From Deltaproteobacteria bacterium (GTDB lineage Bacteria; Desulfobacterota; Desulfobacteria; Desulfobacterales; JAFDCJ01): a stretch of DNA of 11,988 nucleotides. Position numbers and translations under genes: made by a program. Positions 1-6,412 of the stretch are shown one piece after another. The notes beneath the pieces are model-generated. The model had not been told where the DNA came from. It saw only the letters and a program-made list of their open reading frames with translations, and searched no databases. Location of the stretch: positions 1 to 11,988 of the forward strand of contig JAJRVC010000220.1 in NCBI GenBank assembly GCA_024277475.1, written 5' to 3'. Numbering within the stretch: position 1 is the first letter of the stretch; every line of letters begins with the position of its first letter.

Positions 1-79
1 CAACCTCTTGGATCAGCGACACCTCTTGTGCGCTAAATTCCCGACCACAGAACCTCTGTTGATCTGTTGCTGTTTGCAT
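1..79 (-). CDS. N-terminus of a DUF4338/DruA-like protein (partial, runs off the left edge)
   Basis: An open frame on the minus strand starts with ATG at 79-77 and is still open at base 1, giving 26 codons. A ribosome binding site AAAGGA (about 86-91) sits 7 nt before this ATG, whereas the overlapping ATG at 84-82 has no proper spacing and hits a stop inside the window. The peptide contains RFCGREFSAQEVSLIQEV. This resembles the opening of DUF4338 proteins, the family of the Druantia anti-phage protein DruA and of many transposase-like genes, where an [RY]xGRxFxxxExxLIxxxI pattern precedes a winged-helix region. The family is recalled from memory, and 26 residues cannot separate a defence gene from an insertion-sequence gene. 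No plus-strand gene overlaps it convincingly. Confidence 0.5.
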   Translation of the reverse strand, partial: MQTATDQQRFCGREFSAQEVSLIQEV

Positions 80-480
80 GCCATTATCCTTTCTTTATTA
101 TCACGTAGCAGAACAATGGCGGCTTGTCCAGCAAAAAATGCCCGCCGCTGGAAATATTTATCCCGGCTGCCCCCGATTCACTCTCGTTTCAAAACTGGCA
201 AAATTGCTGACTTAGCACTTTGGCCGAATGCTATCTCGCTAAGTTCAGCATATGCTTGACTTAATAAATTGTATAACTGACCGTTTTTAAGTGGTTTTTA
301 GGTCGTCACAAAAGAGCCGCACCCTATTGAAATAGCATGCAATTGTCAATTTTTGTTTGCCTCAAAGTGTTTTCTTTTATTGCCCCCCTCGGGGATTGAG
401 AGAAAAACCCGTGCCTTTAGGCGAAGATTTTAGTAAGCTTGCGGCCTGGAACACTGTCGTCAAACATATCGAGCAGGTAT
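80..480. other. long non-coding spacer between the divergent left-edge gene and the plus-strand unit
   Basis: No convincing coding frame is visible on either strand. The one longer plus frame (8-259) has no ribosome binding site and overlaps the left-edge gene. The stretch contains an imperfect inverted repeat (206-249), an AT-rich segment (255-300), a TTGACA box on the minus strand (+ strand TGTCAA, about 345-350) that may serve the left-edge gene, and a C/G-rich palindromic spot CCCCTCGGGG (385-394). If the left-edge gene belongs to an insertion sequence, an element end could lie here, but the partner end is outside the window. Confidence 0.4.
206..249. repeat. imperfect inverted repeat in the leader of the left-edge gene
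   Basis: GCTGACTTAGC (206-216) and GCTAAGTTCAGC (238-249) are reverse complements apart from one bulged base, separated by 21 nt. On the minus strand this hairpin lies about 127 nt upstream of the DruA-like start. It could be a leader structure or a subterminal site of a mobile element. No T-run follows it, so a terminator is less likely. Confidence 0.35.
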
Positions 481-481
481 A

Positions 482-508
482 TTGAAGAAATCTGAAAACT
501 CCTATAAT
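482..508 (+). promoter_or_regulatory. candidate sigma70-type promoter for the plus-strand unit
   Basis: A perfect TATAAT (503-508) is preceded by TTGAAG (482-487) with a 15-nt spacer, slightly short for a sigma70 promoter. Initiation near 515 would give a leader of roughly 50 nt before the micro-ORF at 568. It is the best plus-strand promoter seen ahead of the 568-1407 genes. Confidence 0.45.
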
Positions 509-567
509 GTCTGGCATTTACTTTGCGGTAATTACTCCAAGCAAAATTGAGAAAGGGAGGTGCCAAA

Positions 568-672
568 ATGCAGGATTATACCGAACAGAGGACTTACATT
601 GCTTGCAATTCATGCCGGCACATTGTATGGATTGAAATTCAACCACCTGATTTTTCGAAGACAGGCCCTTAG
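568..672 (+). CDS. 34-residue CxxC micro-protein, function unknown
   Basis: A short frame begins with ATG behind a near-ideal ribosome binding site (GGGAGG, about 555-560, 7 nt before ATG) and a TATAAT box 60 nt upstream. The peptide contains TYIACNSCRHIVWIEIQ: one CxxC pair (Cys13, Cys16) followed by an aromatic, beta-like stretch. One CxxC could bind metal only as a dimer, or act in thiol chemistry, or this could be the start of a lost zinc-ribbon protein. After the stop, no frame continues the protein convincingly. I do not recognise a family. The well-formed translation start argues for real expression; the short length argues for caution. Confidence 0.4.
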   Translation: MQDYTEQRTYIACNSCRHIVWIEIQPPDFSKTGP

Positions 673-807
673 TTCGTCTTTTCTGACAAATTGTTGTAAG
701 AAACTGAAGAATATCGAAGGATGGAAACGCTTCGCTAAATCTCTTTTAAACAGACAGAATACATTCATTCGACGTTCGATGCTTACAGTCCGCCGCTGGA
801 GGATTCG

Positions 808-872
808 GTGTTCATCAGTTTCCTTTTCGATTTGACCGGCCGTTTTTTGGCCGGCGGCTGGGCTGGCTGACA
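808..872. repeat. dispersed intergenic element, copy 1
   Basis: This segment matches 5256-5313 closely: GTGTTCA, a GTTTC/TTTT tract, CGATTTGACCGGC, GTTTTTTG, CCGGCGGCT and finally CTGACA occur in the same order. It holds two TTGRCCGGC units (832-840 and 847-855) spaced 15 nt, and in this copy CCGGCC (836-841) and GGCCGG (849-854) form a 6-bp hairpin with a 7-nt loop. Its flank on the left (about 765-785) has CGAA-rich microrepeats. The rest of 673-908 carries no convincing gene; the minus-strand frame across it (610-918) looks incidental. Confidence 0.6.
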
Positions 873-908
873 ACTGAAACCTATGCTCCGAGAAGGAGGC
901 AAATTTCG

Positions 909-968
909 ATGAACACACAGCCGGTGAAGTTTACAAATAAAGGAGGCCACCATGGACAAAAAAATTAG
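909..968 (+). CDS. 19-codon leader ORF overlapping the next gene
   Basis: ATG at 909 follows GAGAAGGAGGC (889-900), a strong ribosome binding site at suitable spacing. The frame codes for a 19-residue peptide (MNTQPVKFTNKGGHHGQKN) and stops at 966-968, 14 nt past the ATG of the next gene in another frame. The binding site of that gene (AAAGGAGG) lies inside the leader ORF, so translation of the leader would pass over it, an arrangement typical of translational coupling or leader-peptide control. There is no obvious codon run that would suggest amino-acid attenuation. It may be a chance ORF. Confidence 0.33.
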   Translation: MNTQPVKFTNKGGHHGQKN

Positions 969-1407
969 AGAAAAATTCAAAATCCTTACCACTGTCAGTT
1001 TGCTTCTGCCTGCCGTTGCGCTGATTTTAACTGTCGCAATGCTGGTTCCCTCCCCGGCTCTGACTGCCCAGTATAGCCTGTTTGAGGGTATTATTCAGGG
1101 AGCTAACTGCGTCTACAACAAAACCGATTGCCCCCAAAGTCCCTCGGATGCCAGCATTGCCGCGGAGTATGACTTCGTATTGCTGCTGCCCGACGGCGAC
1201 CACTATTTCCTGCTTAACCTTGACAGGGCCATCAAGGCAAAGTACGTGACCCTGCCGGTTCGGGTGCTTGGGAAAAAGCAGGGCCACGGCATATGGGTTC
1301 ATACCTTGGAGGTAAAGAAGGGCGATAAATACAAACAGGTGTGGAGTTTCGAAGAACAGCAGAGAATTTACAGAGAAGAGCAGGAAGTATACCGGGGCGG
1401 AAATTAG
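952..1407 (+). CDS. membrane-anchored or exported protein of unknown function
   Basis: A 151-residue protein with ATG 7 nt after AAAGGAGG. Residues 2-10 are basic (MDKKIREKFK) and 11-33 form one hydrophobic segment, so the protein is either a type II membrane protein or carries an uncleaved signal. The rest, about 34-151, would lie outside the cytoplasm. It contains two cysteines (Cys53, Cys60) that could form a disulfide, a beta-rich middle with EYDFVLLLPDGDHYFLLNLD (72-91), and a charged helical tail from about 130 rich in Glu, Gln and Arg. I recognise no family. It faces copA tail to tail with 49 nt between the stops, so it belongs to the short plus-strand unit, not the copper module. Confidence 0.75.
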   Translation: MDKKIREKFKILTTVSLLLPAVALILTVAMLVPSPALTAQYSLFEGIIQGANCVYNKTDCPQSPSDASIAAEYDFVLLLPDGDHYFLLNLDRAIKAKYVTLPVRVLGKKQGHGIWVHTLEVKKGDKYKQVWSFEEQQRIYREEQEVYRGGN

Positions 1408-1409
1408 GC

Positions 1410-1422
1410 CTGCAACTTGCAG
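1410..1422. terminator. small palindrome between convergent genes, possible weak terminator
   Basis: CTGCA-ACT-TGCAG forms a 5-bp stem with a 3-nt loop right after the stop of the plus-strand gene, followed by TTTAAAAATATA on the plus strand. On the minus strand, transcripts from copA meet TTTTTAAA before the hairpin. The stem is short, so it is at best a weak terminator. Confidence 0.25.
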
Positions 1423-1456
1423 TTTAAAAATATAAGCAGAGGACATCCCATCCGTT

Positions 1457-3907
1457 CTACTTTATTTTGGTTTTATACAGCCTCAGGCTGTTGCTCACAA
1501 CGGAAATACTGCTGAAAGCCATGGCCAGGGCTGCCAAAATAGGGTGCAGCTGCCGCAGCATGATCGGTAAGCTCTCAAAGGGGTAGAGAACTCCGGCGGC
1601 AATGGGGATCAGGATGACATTGTAGCCAAAGGCCCAGAAAAGATTCTGCTTGATCGTTCTCATGGTGGCGCGGCTCAGCCGGATCGCACGCGGTACGCCG
1701 ATTAAACTGCCGCTGGAAAGAATAACGCCTGCCGTTTCGATGGCCACATCGGTACCGGTTCCGATTGCCAGACCGACTTCCGCCTGGGCCAGTGCCGGGG
1801 CGTCATTGATGCCGTCGCCCACCATACCGACCCGGGCGCCTTTTTGCTGCAGATCTTTTATTTTGGATGATTTGTCTTCCGGCCGTACCTCTGCCAGAAT
1901 CTCATCGATATTGACCTGGGCGGCGATAGTCGCGGCTGCCTGCTGATTGTCACCGGTGAGCATCACGACTTTTAGATGCTGGTTGTGAAGCTGCCGGATG
2001 GCGTCTTTGGATTCCGGTTTGAGAGTATCGGATACTGAAATCAGACCGCACAACACATTATCTCTTACAACCACCATCACTGTTTTGCCCTGGGATTGGA
2101 GCGCTTCGATCTTGCTGTCGGCGGTCTGAATGTCAATACCTGTTTCCTGGAACCATTTGGGTTTGCCCACCATTACAGGATTGCCGGCCACTTTGGCCTG
2201 TACGCCGAATCCTCCCGAAGCTTTGAAATCCTTGAGCTCAAAAAGCTCGATCTGCCGGGTTTTGGCCTCATTTACAATGGACTTCCCCAGGGGATGTTCG
2301 GAACCTTTTTCAACTGAAGCGGCCAGTTTCAAAAGATCGTTTTCTGCTTCGAATTTGGAGTTAAGCGGTATGATATCGACCACGGCGGGTTTGCCCATGG
2401 TAATGGTTCCGGTTTTATCCAGCACGATGGTATCGAGTTTGGTCGCCGTTTCCAGGGCCTCGCTGCTTTTAAACAGGATGCCTTTTTCAGCACCTTTGCC
2501 GGTGCCGGCCATAATGGCCGTTGGTGTGGCCAGTCCCAGAGCACAGGGACAGGCAATTACCAGAACCGCTACCAGCCGTATCATGGCGGGCACAAACTCA
2601 CCGGTTATTCCCCACCATAGAAAAAAGACAAAAAATGCTATCCCAATGATTGCCGGTACAAATATGGCCGCCACCTTATCAGCCAGCGCCTGGATGGGCG
2701 CCTTACTGCCCTGGGCTTCTTGAACCAGTCGAATAATCTGGGCCAGGGCGGTTTCCTTACCAACCCGGGTGGCGCTAAATCGAATAAGACCTTCGCCATT
2801 GATGGTCCCGCCCACCACCGTGTCCCCCGGCTGCTTGTCAACCGGCAGCGGTTCGCCGCTGAGCATGGATTCATCCACCGCCGACTGACCGTCAAGTACC
2901 AGCCCGTCAACCGGAATCCGTTCTCCCGGGCGTACGATTACCGTATCGCTGACTTTAACCCGTGTCAGGGGAATTTCCTTTTCAATATCGTTTTCCAGGA
3001 TCGTTGCGGTCTTGGGGCTCAGACCGATCAATTTACGGATGGCGCCGCCCGTGCGGCCTTTGGTACGGGACTCCAGCATTTTTCCCATTTTGATCAGGGT
3101 GATAATAACCGCGGAGGTCTCAAAATAAACATGTTCACCCATGGAAGGAAAAAAGAGAACGCCCAGAGAGTAAAAGTAGGCCACCGAAGATCCCATGGCC
3201 ACCAAAACGTCCATGTTGGCACTTTTGTTTTTGAGGCTTTTAAACCCGCCGACATAATAATCCCAGCCGGTGTAAAACTGAACCGGAGTGGCCAGGACCA
3301 AAAAAAGCCAGTTGATCCAGGGGGCATGACTCCATGGCCCGATGAGACCAAAATCGCGACCCATGCTGAACACAAAAAGCGGCAGGGCAAACAATACCCC
3401 TACGGAAAACTTACGGGTTTGATCCTTGATTTCCGCATCACGGGCCTTCTGCTCGGCATCTTCTTCGTCCAGGCCATCTTCCGGTGGAATCGCACCATAG
3501 CCGGCTTTTTCAATGGCGGCAACAATTTCATCAACGTTTAAAACGCCGGGAACATATTCCACCGATACCCGTTCGCTGGCAAAATTTACCACCGCCTTTA
3601 CCACCCCGGCGGTTCTCTTGTTCAGGGCGCGTTCAATGTTGGCGGCGCAGTTGGCGCAAGTCATGCCGGTAACCGGCATGTCAACTTTGGTGGTGGTGAC
3701 CCCGTAACCCGAGTTGTGAATTTTTTCGACGACATCCCTCAACTGCACTTGCTGGGGGTCAAAAGAAACCGCCGCGTTTTCAGCGGCAAAATTGACGCTG
3801 GCGTCCGCAACACCTTTAAGCTTTTTTACACCTCGTTCAATATTGGCGGCGCAGTTGGCACAGGTCATGCCGGTAATGGGCAAGGTGAATTTTTGTTCTG
3901 TTGTCAT
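1457..3907 (-). CDS. copA: Cu(+)-exporting P1B-type ATPase
   Basis: An 816-residue inner-membrane pump that drives Cu(+) out of the cytoplasm with ATP. Two N-terminal heavy-metal domains carry GMTCANC (Cys16/19 and Cys84/87). Membrane helices follow from about residue 167. The actuator loop has SGEP (360-363), the ion channel Cys-Pro-Cys (453-455), the phosphorylated Asp497 lies in DKTGT, His538-Pro539 in SEHPL binds ATP, and GDGIND starts at 697. Tyr762-Asn763 in helix 7 and the M796-x-x-S-S800 motif in helix 8 are the Cu(+)-selective P1B-1 signature. The frame stays open 52 codons upstream to a GTG at 4063, but that extension is low-complexity spacer sequence; the ATG at 3907 follows AAAGG and begins at the conserved [16 protein letters not shown]. 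The CopZ-like gene lies 158 nt upstream. Confidence 0.96.
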   Translation of the reverse strand: MTTEQKFTLPITGMTCANCAANIERGVKKLKGVADASVNFAAENAAVSFDPQQVQLRDVVEKIHNSGYGVTTTKVDMPVTGMTCANCAANIERALNKRTAGVVKAVVNFASERVSVEYVPGVLNVDEIVAAIEKAGYGAIPPEDGLDEEDAEQKARDAEIKDQTRKFSVGVLFALPLFVFSMGRDFGLIGPWSHAPWINWLFLVLATPVQFYTGWDYYVGGFKSLKNKSANMDVLVAMGSSVAYFYSLGVLFFPSMGEHVYFETSAVIITLIKMGKMLESRTKGRTGGAIRKLIGLSPKTATILENDIEKEIPLTRVKVSDTVIVRPGERIPVDGLVLDGQSAVDESMLSGEPLPVDKQPGDTVVGGTINGEGLIRFSATRVGKETALAQIIRLVQEAQGSKAPIQALADKVAAIFVPAIIGIAFFVFFLWWGITGEFVPAMIRLVAVLVIACPCALGLATPTAIMAGTGKGAEKGILFKSSEALETATKLDTIVLDKTGTITMGKPAVVDIIPLNSKFEAENDLLKLAASVEKGSEHPLGKSIVNEAKTRQIELFELKDFKASGGFGVQAKVAGNPVMVGKPKWFQETGIDIQTADSKIEALQSQGKTVMVVVRDNVLCGLISVSDTLKPESKDAIRQLHNQHLKVVMLTGDNQQAAATIAAQVNIDEILAEVRPEDKSSKIKDLQQKGARVGMVGDGINDAPALAQAEVGLAIGTGTDVAIETAGVILSSGSLIGVPRAIRLSRATMRTIKQNLFWAFGYNVILIPIAAGVLYPFESLPIMLRQLHPILAALAMAFSSISVVSNSLRLYKTKIK

Positions 3908-3927
3908 TGCTTTTTGACCTTTAATGT

Positions 3928-3980
3928 ATCCGTTAAACCAGTGAACGCTTACTCCATGGAGTGAAACGGATTTATATCCG
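3928..3980 (-). promoter_or_regulatory. overlapping alternative hairpins just before copA
   Basis: On the plus strand ATCCGTT (3928-3934) is the exact inverse of AACGGAT (3965-3971), enclosing a perfect 12-bp palindrome ACTCCATGGAGT (3951-3962). The same CGGAT (3967-3971) also pairs with ATCCG (3976-3980) over a 4-nt loop. The two pairings exclude each other. In the mRNA they fall 21-73 nt before the copA ATG, after copZ, so they could set the relative expression of the two genes. Confidence 0.33.
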
Positions 3981-4017
3981 GTGAAGGCACTGTTCTTTTG
4001 ATACGAGGCGTCTTGGT

Positions 4018-4056
4018 TTTTCAACCCGGAACGTCGAACTCCGAACCGTTGAACCC
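4018..4056 (-). repeat. degenerate 7-8 nt microrepeat before copA
   Basis: On the minus strand the spacer reads as TTCAACGG, TTCGGAG, TTCGACG, TTCCGGG, TTGAAAA: imperfect repeats beginning with TTC/TTG every 7-8 nt. It lies in the copZ-copA gap, and its stop-free reading explains the false 52-codon extension of copA. Confidence 0.5.
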
Positions 4057-4065
4057 ATAACACAT

Positions 4066-4269
4066 TTAGGCGGCCGGATAATTGATCTCTTTTAAAGTGT
4101 CTTTGATCGTTTCAAGGGTCGCGGGAGATTCCCATGCTACATCTATGGTTTTGGCTTCCGGATTACCGTCCACCGTTTTGACGCCGGCCAATTCCGCCAA
4201 CTCGTTTTTGATGGACATCACACAGTGTCCGCAGGAAATGTTCGGGATTGAGAAAGTCTCTTTTTCCAT
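4066..4269 (-). CDS. CopZ-like heavy-metal-associated (HMA) domain protein
   Basis: A 67-residue single HMA domain, normal for cytoplasmic copper chaperones, which bind Cu(+) with two cysteines and hand it to the N-terminal domains of CopA. The metal site is ISCGHC (Cys13, Cys16), and the length and pattern fit a beta-alpha-beta-beta-alpha-beta fold. The usual Met before the first Cys (MxCxxC) is replaced here by Ser (NISCGHC). An ATG at 4278 opens the same frame, but it abuts the ribosome binding site GGAGG (4280-4284) with almost no gap; the ATG at 4269 has about 10 nt spacing and gives [10 protein letters not shown]. It is the first gene of the copper module. Copper is inferred from the CopA neighbour; the domain alone could carry another metal. 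Confidence 0.86.
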   Translation of the reverse strand: MEKETFSIPNISCGHCVMSIKNELAELAGVKTVDGNPEAKTIDVAWESPATLETIKDTLKEINYPAA

Positions 4270-4325
4270 GTCTAACATCCTCCTTTAGGTGTAAATTGTC
4301 TTTGGGAATGTTCATCCCTACTTGT

Positions 4326-4358
4326 ATACTAATATAGTATGAAATTGAGGCATGTCAA
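4326..4358 (-). promoter_or_regulatory. copper-module promoter with a dyad over the -10 region
   Basis: On the minus strand a perfect TTGACA (+ strand TGTCAA, 4353-4358) is followed after 16 nt by TATATT (4331-4336), or after 18 nt by TATTAG (4329-4334). The -10 is embedded in a perfect dyad ATACTA-ATA-TAGTAT (4326-4340). A repressor bound there would block RNA polymerase, as CsoR- or ArsR-type regulators do. Which family binds cannot be told, and no regulator gene is in the window. The start codon of the chaperone is about 55 nt downstream. Confidence 0.6.
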
Positions 4359-4381
4359 TTTTTGGTATCCAAGTTGGGATT

Positions 4382-5179
4382 CTATTGATAGCGAATTGCA
4401 ATTTTTTCAAAATCGGCTGGTTTTAGAATTTGACCCAACCGTTCGCCATGCTTACTGTTTTGGGTGTAAAAGTGCAGGCAGTCTTTGACGATTTGCAGTA
4501 CTTTCGTTTCACTGTAAATTCCCGGTAGCTCTTTTGCAAGCTGTGGATGCCGGCCGAGCTTGCCCCCCAGTTGTATCCTGAATCCTTTGGTGCCCTCTGC
4601 AATGGTAGCAGTGGGGCAAACTTCCATGCACTTTCCGCAATACAAACACAGGTTGTAATCGATTAGGGGACACTCTTTTTCAGTGTTCAGAGTAATCGCA
4701 TTTTCTTTGCAGGCCTCAACGCAGGCTTCACACAGCGTGCAAGGTTTATCGGTTAATTGCGGCGTGCAAGCACCGATGATACCGATGTCTTTTATCTGGG
4801 GCTGTGAGCAGGCGTTAGGGCAGTCTGCCAGGGTAATTCTGAATTCATGGTGAAACTTAAGATCCCCCTTAACCTTTTTTTTGAGAAATCCGAGCAAGTC
4901 TTCTCCGCTAACCAAAACTTCGATTTTTTGCAGGAGTTGATCACTGACGGCCGCCCGGTTCGGGCATCCACCGGGCCCGAAACAGGTATCGATTTGATAA
5001 CCCTTTATTTCAGAAGCCATGCCGGACAGATAACGCGCCTGGGTCATTTTGACATCGGCCAGCGTGATCACTTTTTTGGCAGCGTCTTTTGCCTCTTTCT
5101 CGACCCGTGCTCTTACGCGCTTGCGCACAAAAAAAGGAACTTTTTGGATGTTTTCATCAGCTTCCGGGGTCCATTCCAT
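4382..5179 (-). CDS. PCP_red - siroheme [4Fe-4S] - 2[4Fe-4S] ferredoxin fusion, dissimilatory-reductase-like
   Basis: A 265-residue cytoplasmic redox protein with three parts. Residues 3-51 (WTPEADENIQKVPFFVRKRV onward) match the PCP_red domain, known from the end of protochlorophyllide reductase subunits. Residues about 60-130 and the tail carry the siroheme/[4Fe-4S] pattern of the nitrite/sulfite reductase family: Cys66-x5-Cys72 and Cys120-x3-Cys124. A ferredoxin insert follows with two full cluster motifs: Cys147, 150, 153, 157 and Cys178, 181, 184, 188. It is much shorter than DsrA/DsrB or AsrC (300+ residues), so sulfite reduction is only a possibility. ATG follows AAGGAG with 10 nt spacing. 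It stands alone between copZ and the HEAT gene. The family is known from anaerobes, but I know of no settled function. Confidence 0.84.
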   Translation of the reverse strand: MEWTPEADENIQKVPFFVRKRVRARVEKEAKDAAKKVITLADVKMTQARYLSGMASEIKGYQIDTCFGPGGCPNRAAVSDQLLQKIEVLVSGEDLLGFLKKKVKGDLKFHHEFRITLADCPNACSQPQIKDIGIIGACTPQLTDKPCTLCEACVEACKENAITLNTEKECPLIDYNLCLYCGKCMEVCPTATIAEGTKGFRIQLGGKLGRHPQLAKELPGIYSETKVLQIVKDCLHFYTQNSKHGERLGQILKPADFEKIAIRYQ

Positions 5180-5190
5180 GTTGCGACGAC

Positions 5191-5247
5191 TCCTTCGAAT
5201 TTGGGAATAAACTTCAAATTACAATCTCCAAATCTCAAATAAGATCA
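5191..5247 (-). repeat. degenerate 7-8 nt microrepeat before the siroheme/ferredoxin gene
   Basis: On the minus strand the spacer shows ATTTGAG, ATTTGGAG, ATTGTA, ATTTGAAG in succession and ends at the ribosome binding site GAAGGAG. It has the same design as the microrepeats before copA, fprA, the rubredoxin-like gene and dfx, but a different unit. Confidence 0.45.
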
Positions 5248-5255
5248 AAAGCCAA

Positions 5256-5313
5256 GTGTTCAGTTTCTTTTACGATTTGACCGGCTGTTTTTTGACCGGC
5301 GGCTATGCTGACA
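5256..5313. repeat. dispersed intergenic element, copy 2
   Basis: Second copy of the element at 808-872, in the same orientation. Two TTGACCGGC units (5277-5285 and 5292-5300) are identical here and 15 nt apart. The 6-bp hairpin of copy 1 is weakened because C/G positions have changed to T/A. Read on the minus strand in the GCC-GCC-GGT frame, three of the four clear substitutions between copies are silent. It sits in the 187-nt gap between two minus-strand genes. Confidence 0.6.
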
Positions 5314-5366
5314 CCCAAAATTATAGGTTCCTTAAAGCATGCTGCCGGATATGACCCGCTAAGGGC

Positions 5367-6062
5367 CTAAGCCTTCATCGTTTGTGCCAATGCTTCCCGA
5401 GCCAGTTGGCCGACAGAACATTGAATGAGTTGCCCACCGCGATATAGCACCAGTCCGGCCGGGTCATGGGCAAGTTGCCGCAACCGGTGAACCGCTTCCT
5501 CACTCAACATGGGGCTGACTGCCCAAACAGCAAGTCCCCTGAGGTTCGGATCCCCGGATCTCATGTAGGGCAGGAGAAAACCGGCGGTGGTTTGCATGTA
5601 CTCCGGCCGGTTATGTGCCAGTCGGCCGACAGCCCAAAGTACGCCCCGTTGTAAACCTTCGTGTTCCAGATAGTTTCCATCCGGCTGGATGTAGGAGATA
5701 AGTATGCACCCGTATTCTGCGGCCAGCTTTTCATCGCGCGCCATGGCGTCTGCCATGGATTCAGGACATCCCCAACCGATCCCGCCGGATTCATCGTTTA
5801 AATTCCAGATAAATCGGCGCATGACGACTCTGGCCGACTCCAGATCAGAAGCGGCAAGATCCGAAAGCACAGTCCCCATGGCGGTTACCGCGTGCCATTT
5901 GACGAGCTCATCCAGACTGCACAAATAAGAAAAAAGTGGACTGACGGCCTTTCTGGGTGGCAGCCGACGAATTTCATCGAGCGTCTTTTTAAAATTTTGA
6001 GTCCGCAGAAGCGGCAGCATCTTTTTTTTTAACTGACGGCTGCTCACCTTTTCGGTTTTCAT
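5367..6062 (-). CDS. HEAT-repeat protein, similar to the DVU0298 family of sulfate reducers
   Basis: A 231-residue, mostly helical cytoplasmic protein. Paired amphipathic helices typical of HEAT repeats are visible at about 15-50, 52-85, 110-125, 135-165 and 172-200. Two motifs stand out: NDESGGIGWGCPE (89-101) and LEHEGLQRGVLWAVGRLA (132-149). From memory, they match the family named after DVU0298 of Desulfovibrio vulgaris, whose function is not established; HEAT folds usually serve as protein-binding scaffolds. The ATG at 6062 has only a weak GAGAAG ribosome binding site. A separate promoter upstream (6128-6156) and 153 nt to the ferredoxin gene suggest its own transcript. Confidence 0.78.
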   Translation of the reverse strand: MKTEKVSSRQLKKKMLPLLRTQNFKKTLDEIRRLPPRKAVSPLFSYLCSLDELVKWHAVTAMGTVLSDLAASDLESARVVMRRFIWNLNDESGGIGWGCPESMADAMARDEKLAAEYGCILISYIQPDGNYLEHEGLQRGVLWAVGRLAHNRPEYMQTTAGFLLPYMRSGDPNLRGLAVWAVSPMLSEEAVHRLRQLAHDPAGLVLYRGGQLIQCSVGQLAREALAQTMKA

Positions 6063-6127
6063 GGCTTCTCACGGGTGTAGGCCGGAAAGTAAAGAATCCA
6101 GGCCCAAAGGACCAGGTTTTCGATGTT

Positions 6128-6156
6128 AGAATAAATATAAAAGTGCCGTGAGTAAA
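6128..6156 (-). promoter_or_regulatory. candidate promoter of the HEAT-repeat gene
   Basis: On the minus strand TTTACT (+ strand 6151-6156) and TATTCT (6128-6133) are separated by exactly 17 nt, each close to the sigma70 consensus. The start codon follows about 65 nt later. Confidence 0.35.
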
Positions 6157-6181
6157 GGGCGCTGGAGTGGGGCAGGGGGCT

Positions 6182-6197
6182 TCGGATAGGAATCCGA
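6182..6197 (-). terminator. hairpin after the ferredoxin gene
   Basis: TCGGAT (6182-6187) and ATCCGA (6192-6197) form a perfect 6-bp stem with a 4-nt loop, 19 nt past the ferredoxin stop and flanked by G-rich and C-rich tracts that could lengthen the stem. No U-run follows, so it may protect the mRNA end rather than terminate by itself. Confidence 0.33.
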
Positions 6198-6215
6198 TCT
6201 CGCATTCTCCCCGCC

Positions 6216-6407
6216 TTACTCCTCCTCCCAGTAGATACAATCCGTCGGGCAACATTTTATGGCATCATTTATTTCAAGTTCCGGATAGTCTGTCGATTCA
6301 GTGATTTCGATATAATCGGCATGATTCAACCTGAATACTTCCGGGCACAAATCCACGCATATGCCACATCGAATACACAAACTGAGTTCCACCACCGGTA
6401 TTTTCAT
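6216..6407 (-). CDS. single-cluster [4Fe-4S] ferredoxin
   Basis: A 63-residue cytoplasmic low-potential electron carrier. The cluster ligands are Cys11, Cys14 and Cys17 in LCIRCGIC, with the remote Cys53 before Pro54. Cys21 (LCPEVF) matches the extra cysteine of Desulfovibrio gigas ferredoxin, but the usual disulfide partner position is not Cys here; Cys52 and Cys57 are additional. The acidic C-terminus (YWEEE) is typical. ATG lies 5 nt after the stop of the FprA flavodoxin part, with only a weak ribosome binding site, so it is probably co-translated with it. It may feed electrons to or from the oxygen-defence proteins; its true partner cannot be told. Confidence 0.92.
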   Translation of the reverse strand: MKIPVVELSLCIRCGICVDLCPEVFRLNHADYIEITESTDYPELEINDAIKCCPTDCIYWEEE

Positions 6408-6412
6408 ATTAA

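Noticed and set aside
8..259. 83-residue plus-strand frame
   Set aside because: No ribosome binding site, unlike any protein pattern, and overlaps the better-supported minus-strand gene at 1-79.
381..480. Possible riboswitch (for example c-di-GMP type) in the GC-rich palindromic stretch
   Set aside because: Short stems CCCC/GGGG and GCCT/AGGC are present, but no conserved riboswitch core could be recognised.
610..918. 102-residue minus-strand frame across the repeat element
   Set aside because: No ribosome binding site, opposite to a plus-strand promoter, and its protein-like part is just the repeat read through.
2720..3541. 273-residue plus-strand frame inside copA
   Set aside because: It is antisense to a fully conserved ATPase; length comes from copA codon bias, with no start signal or domain.
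3908..4063. 52-codon N-terminal extension of copA from a GTG
   Set aside because: It translates hairpin and microrepeat spacer; ATG 3907 has a ribosome binding site and begins next to the conserved metal-binding domain.
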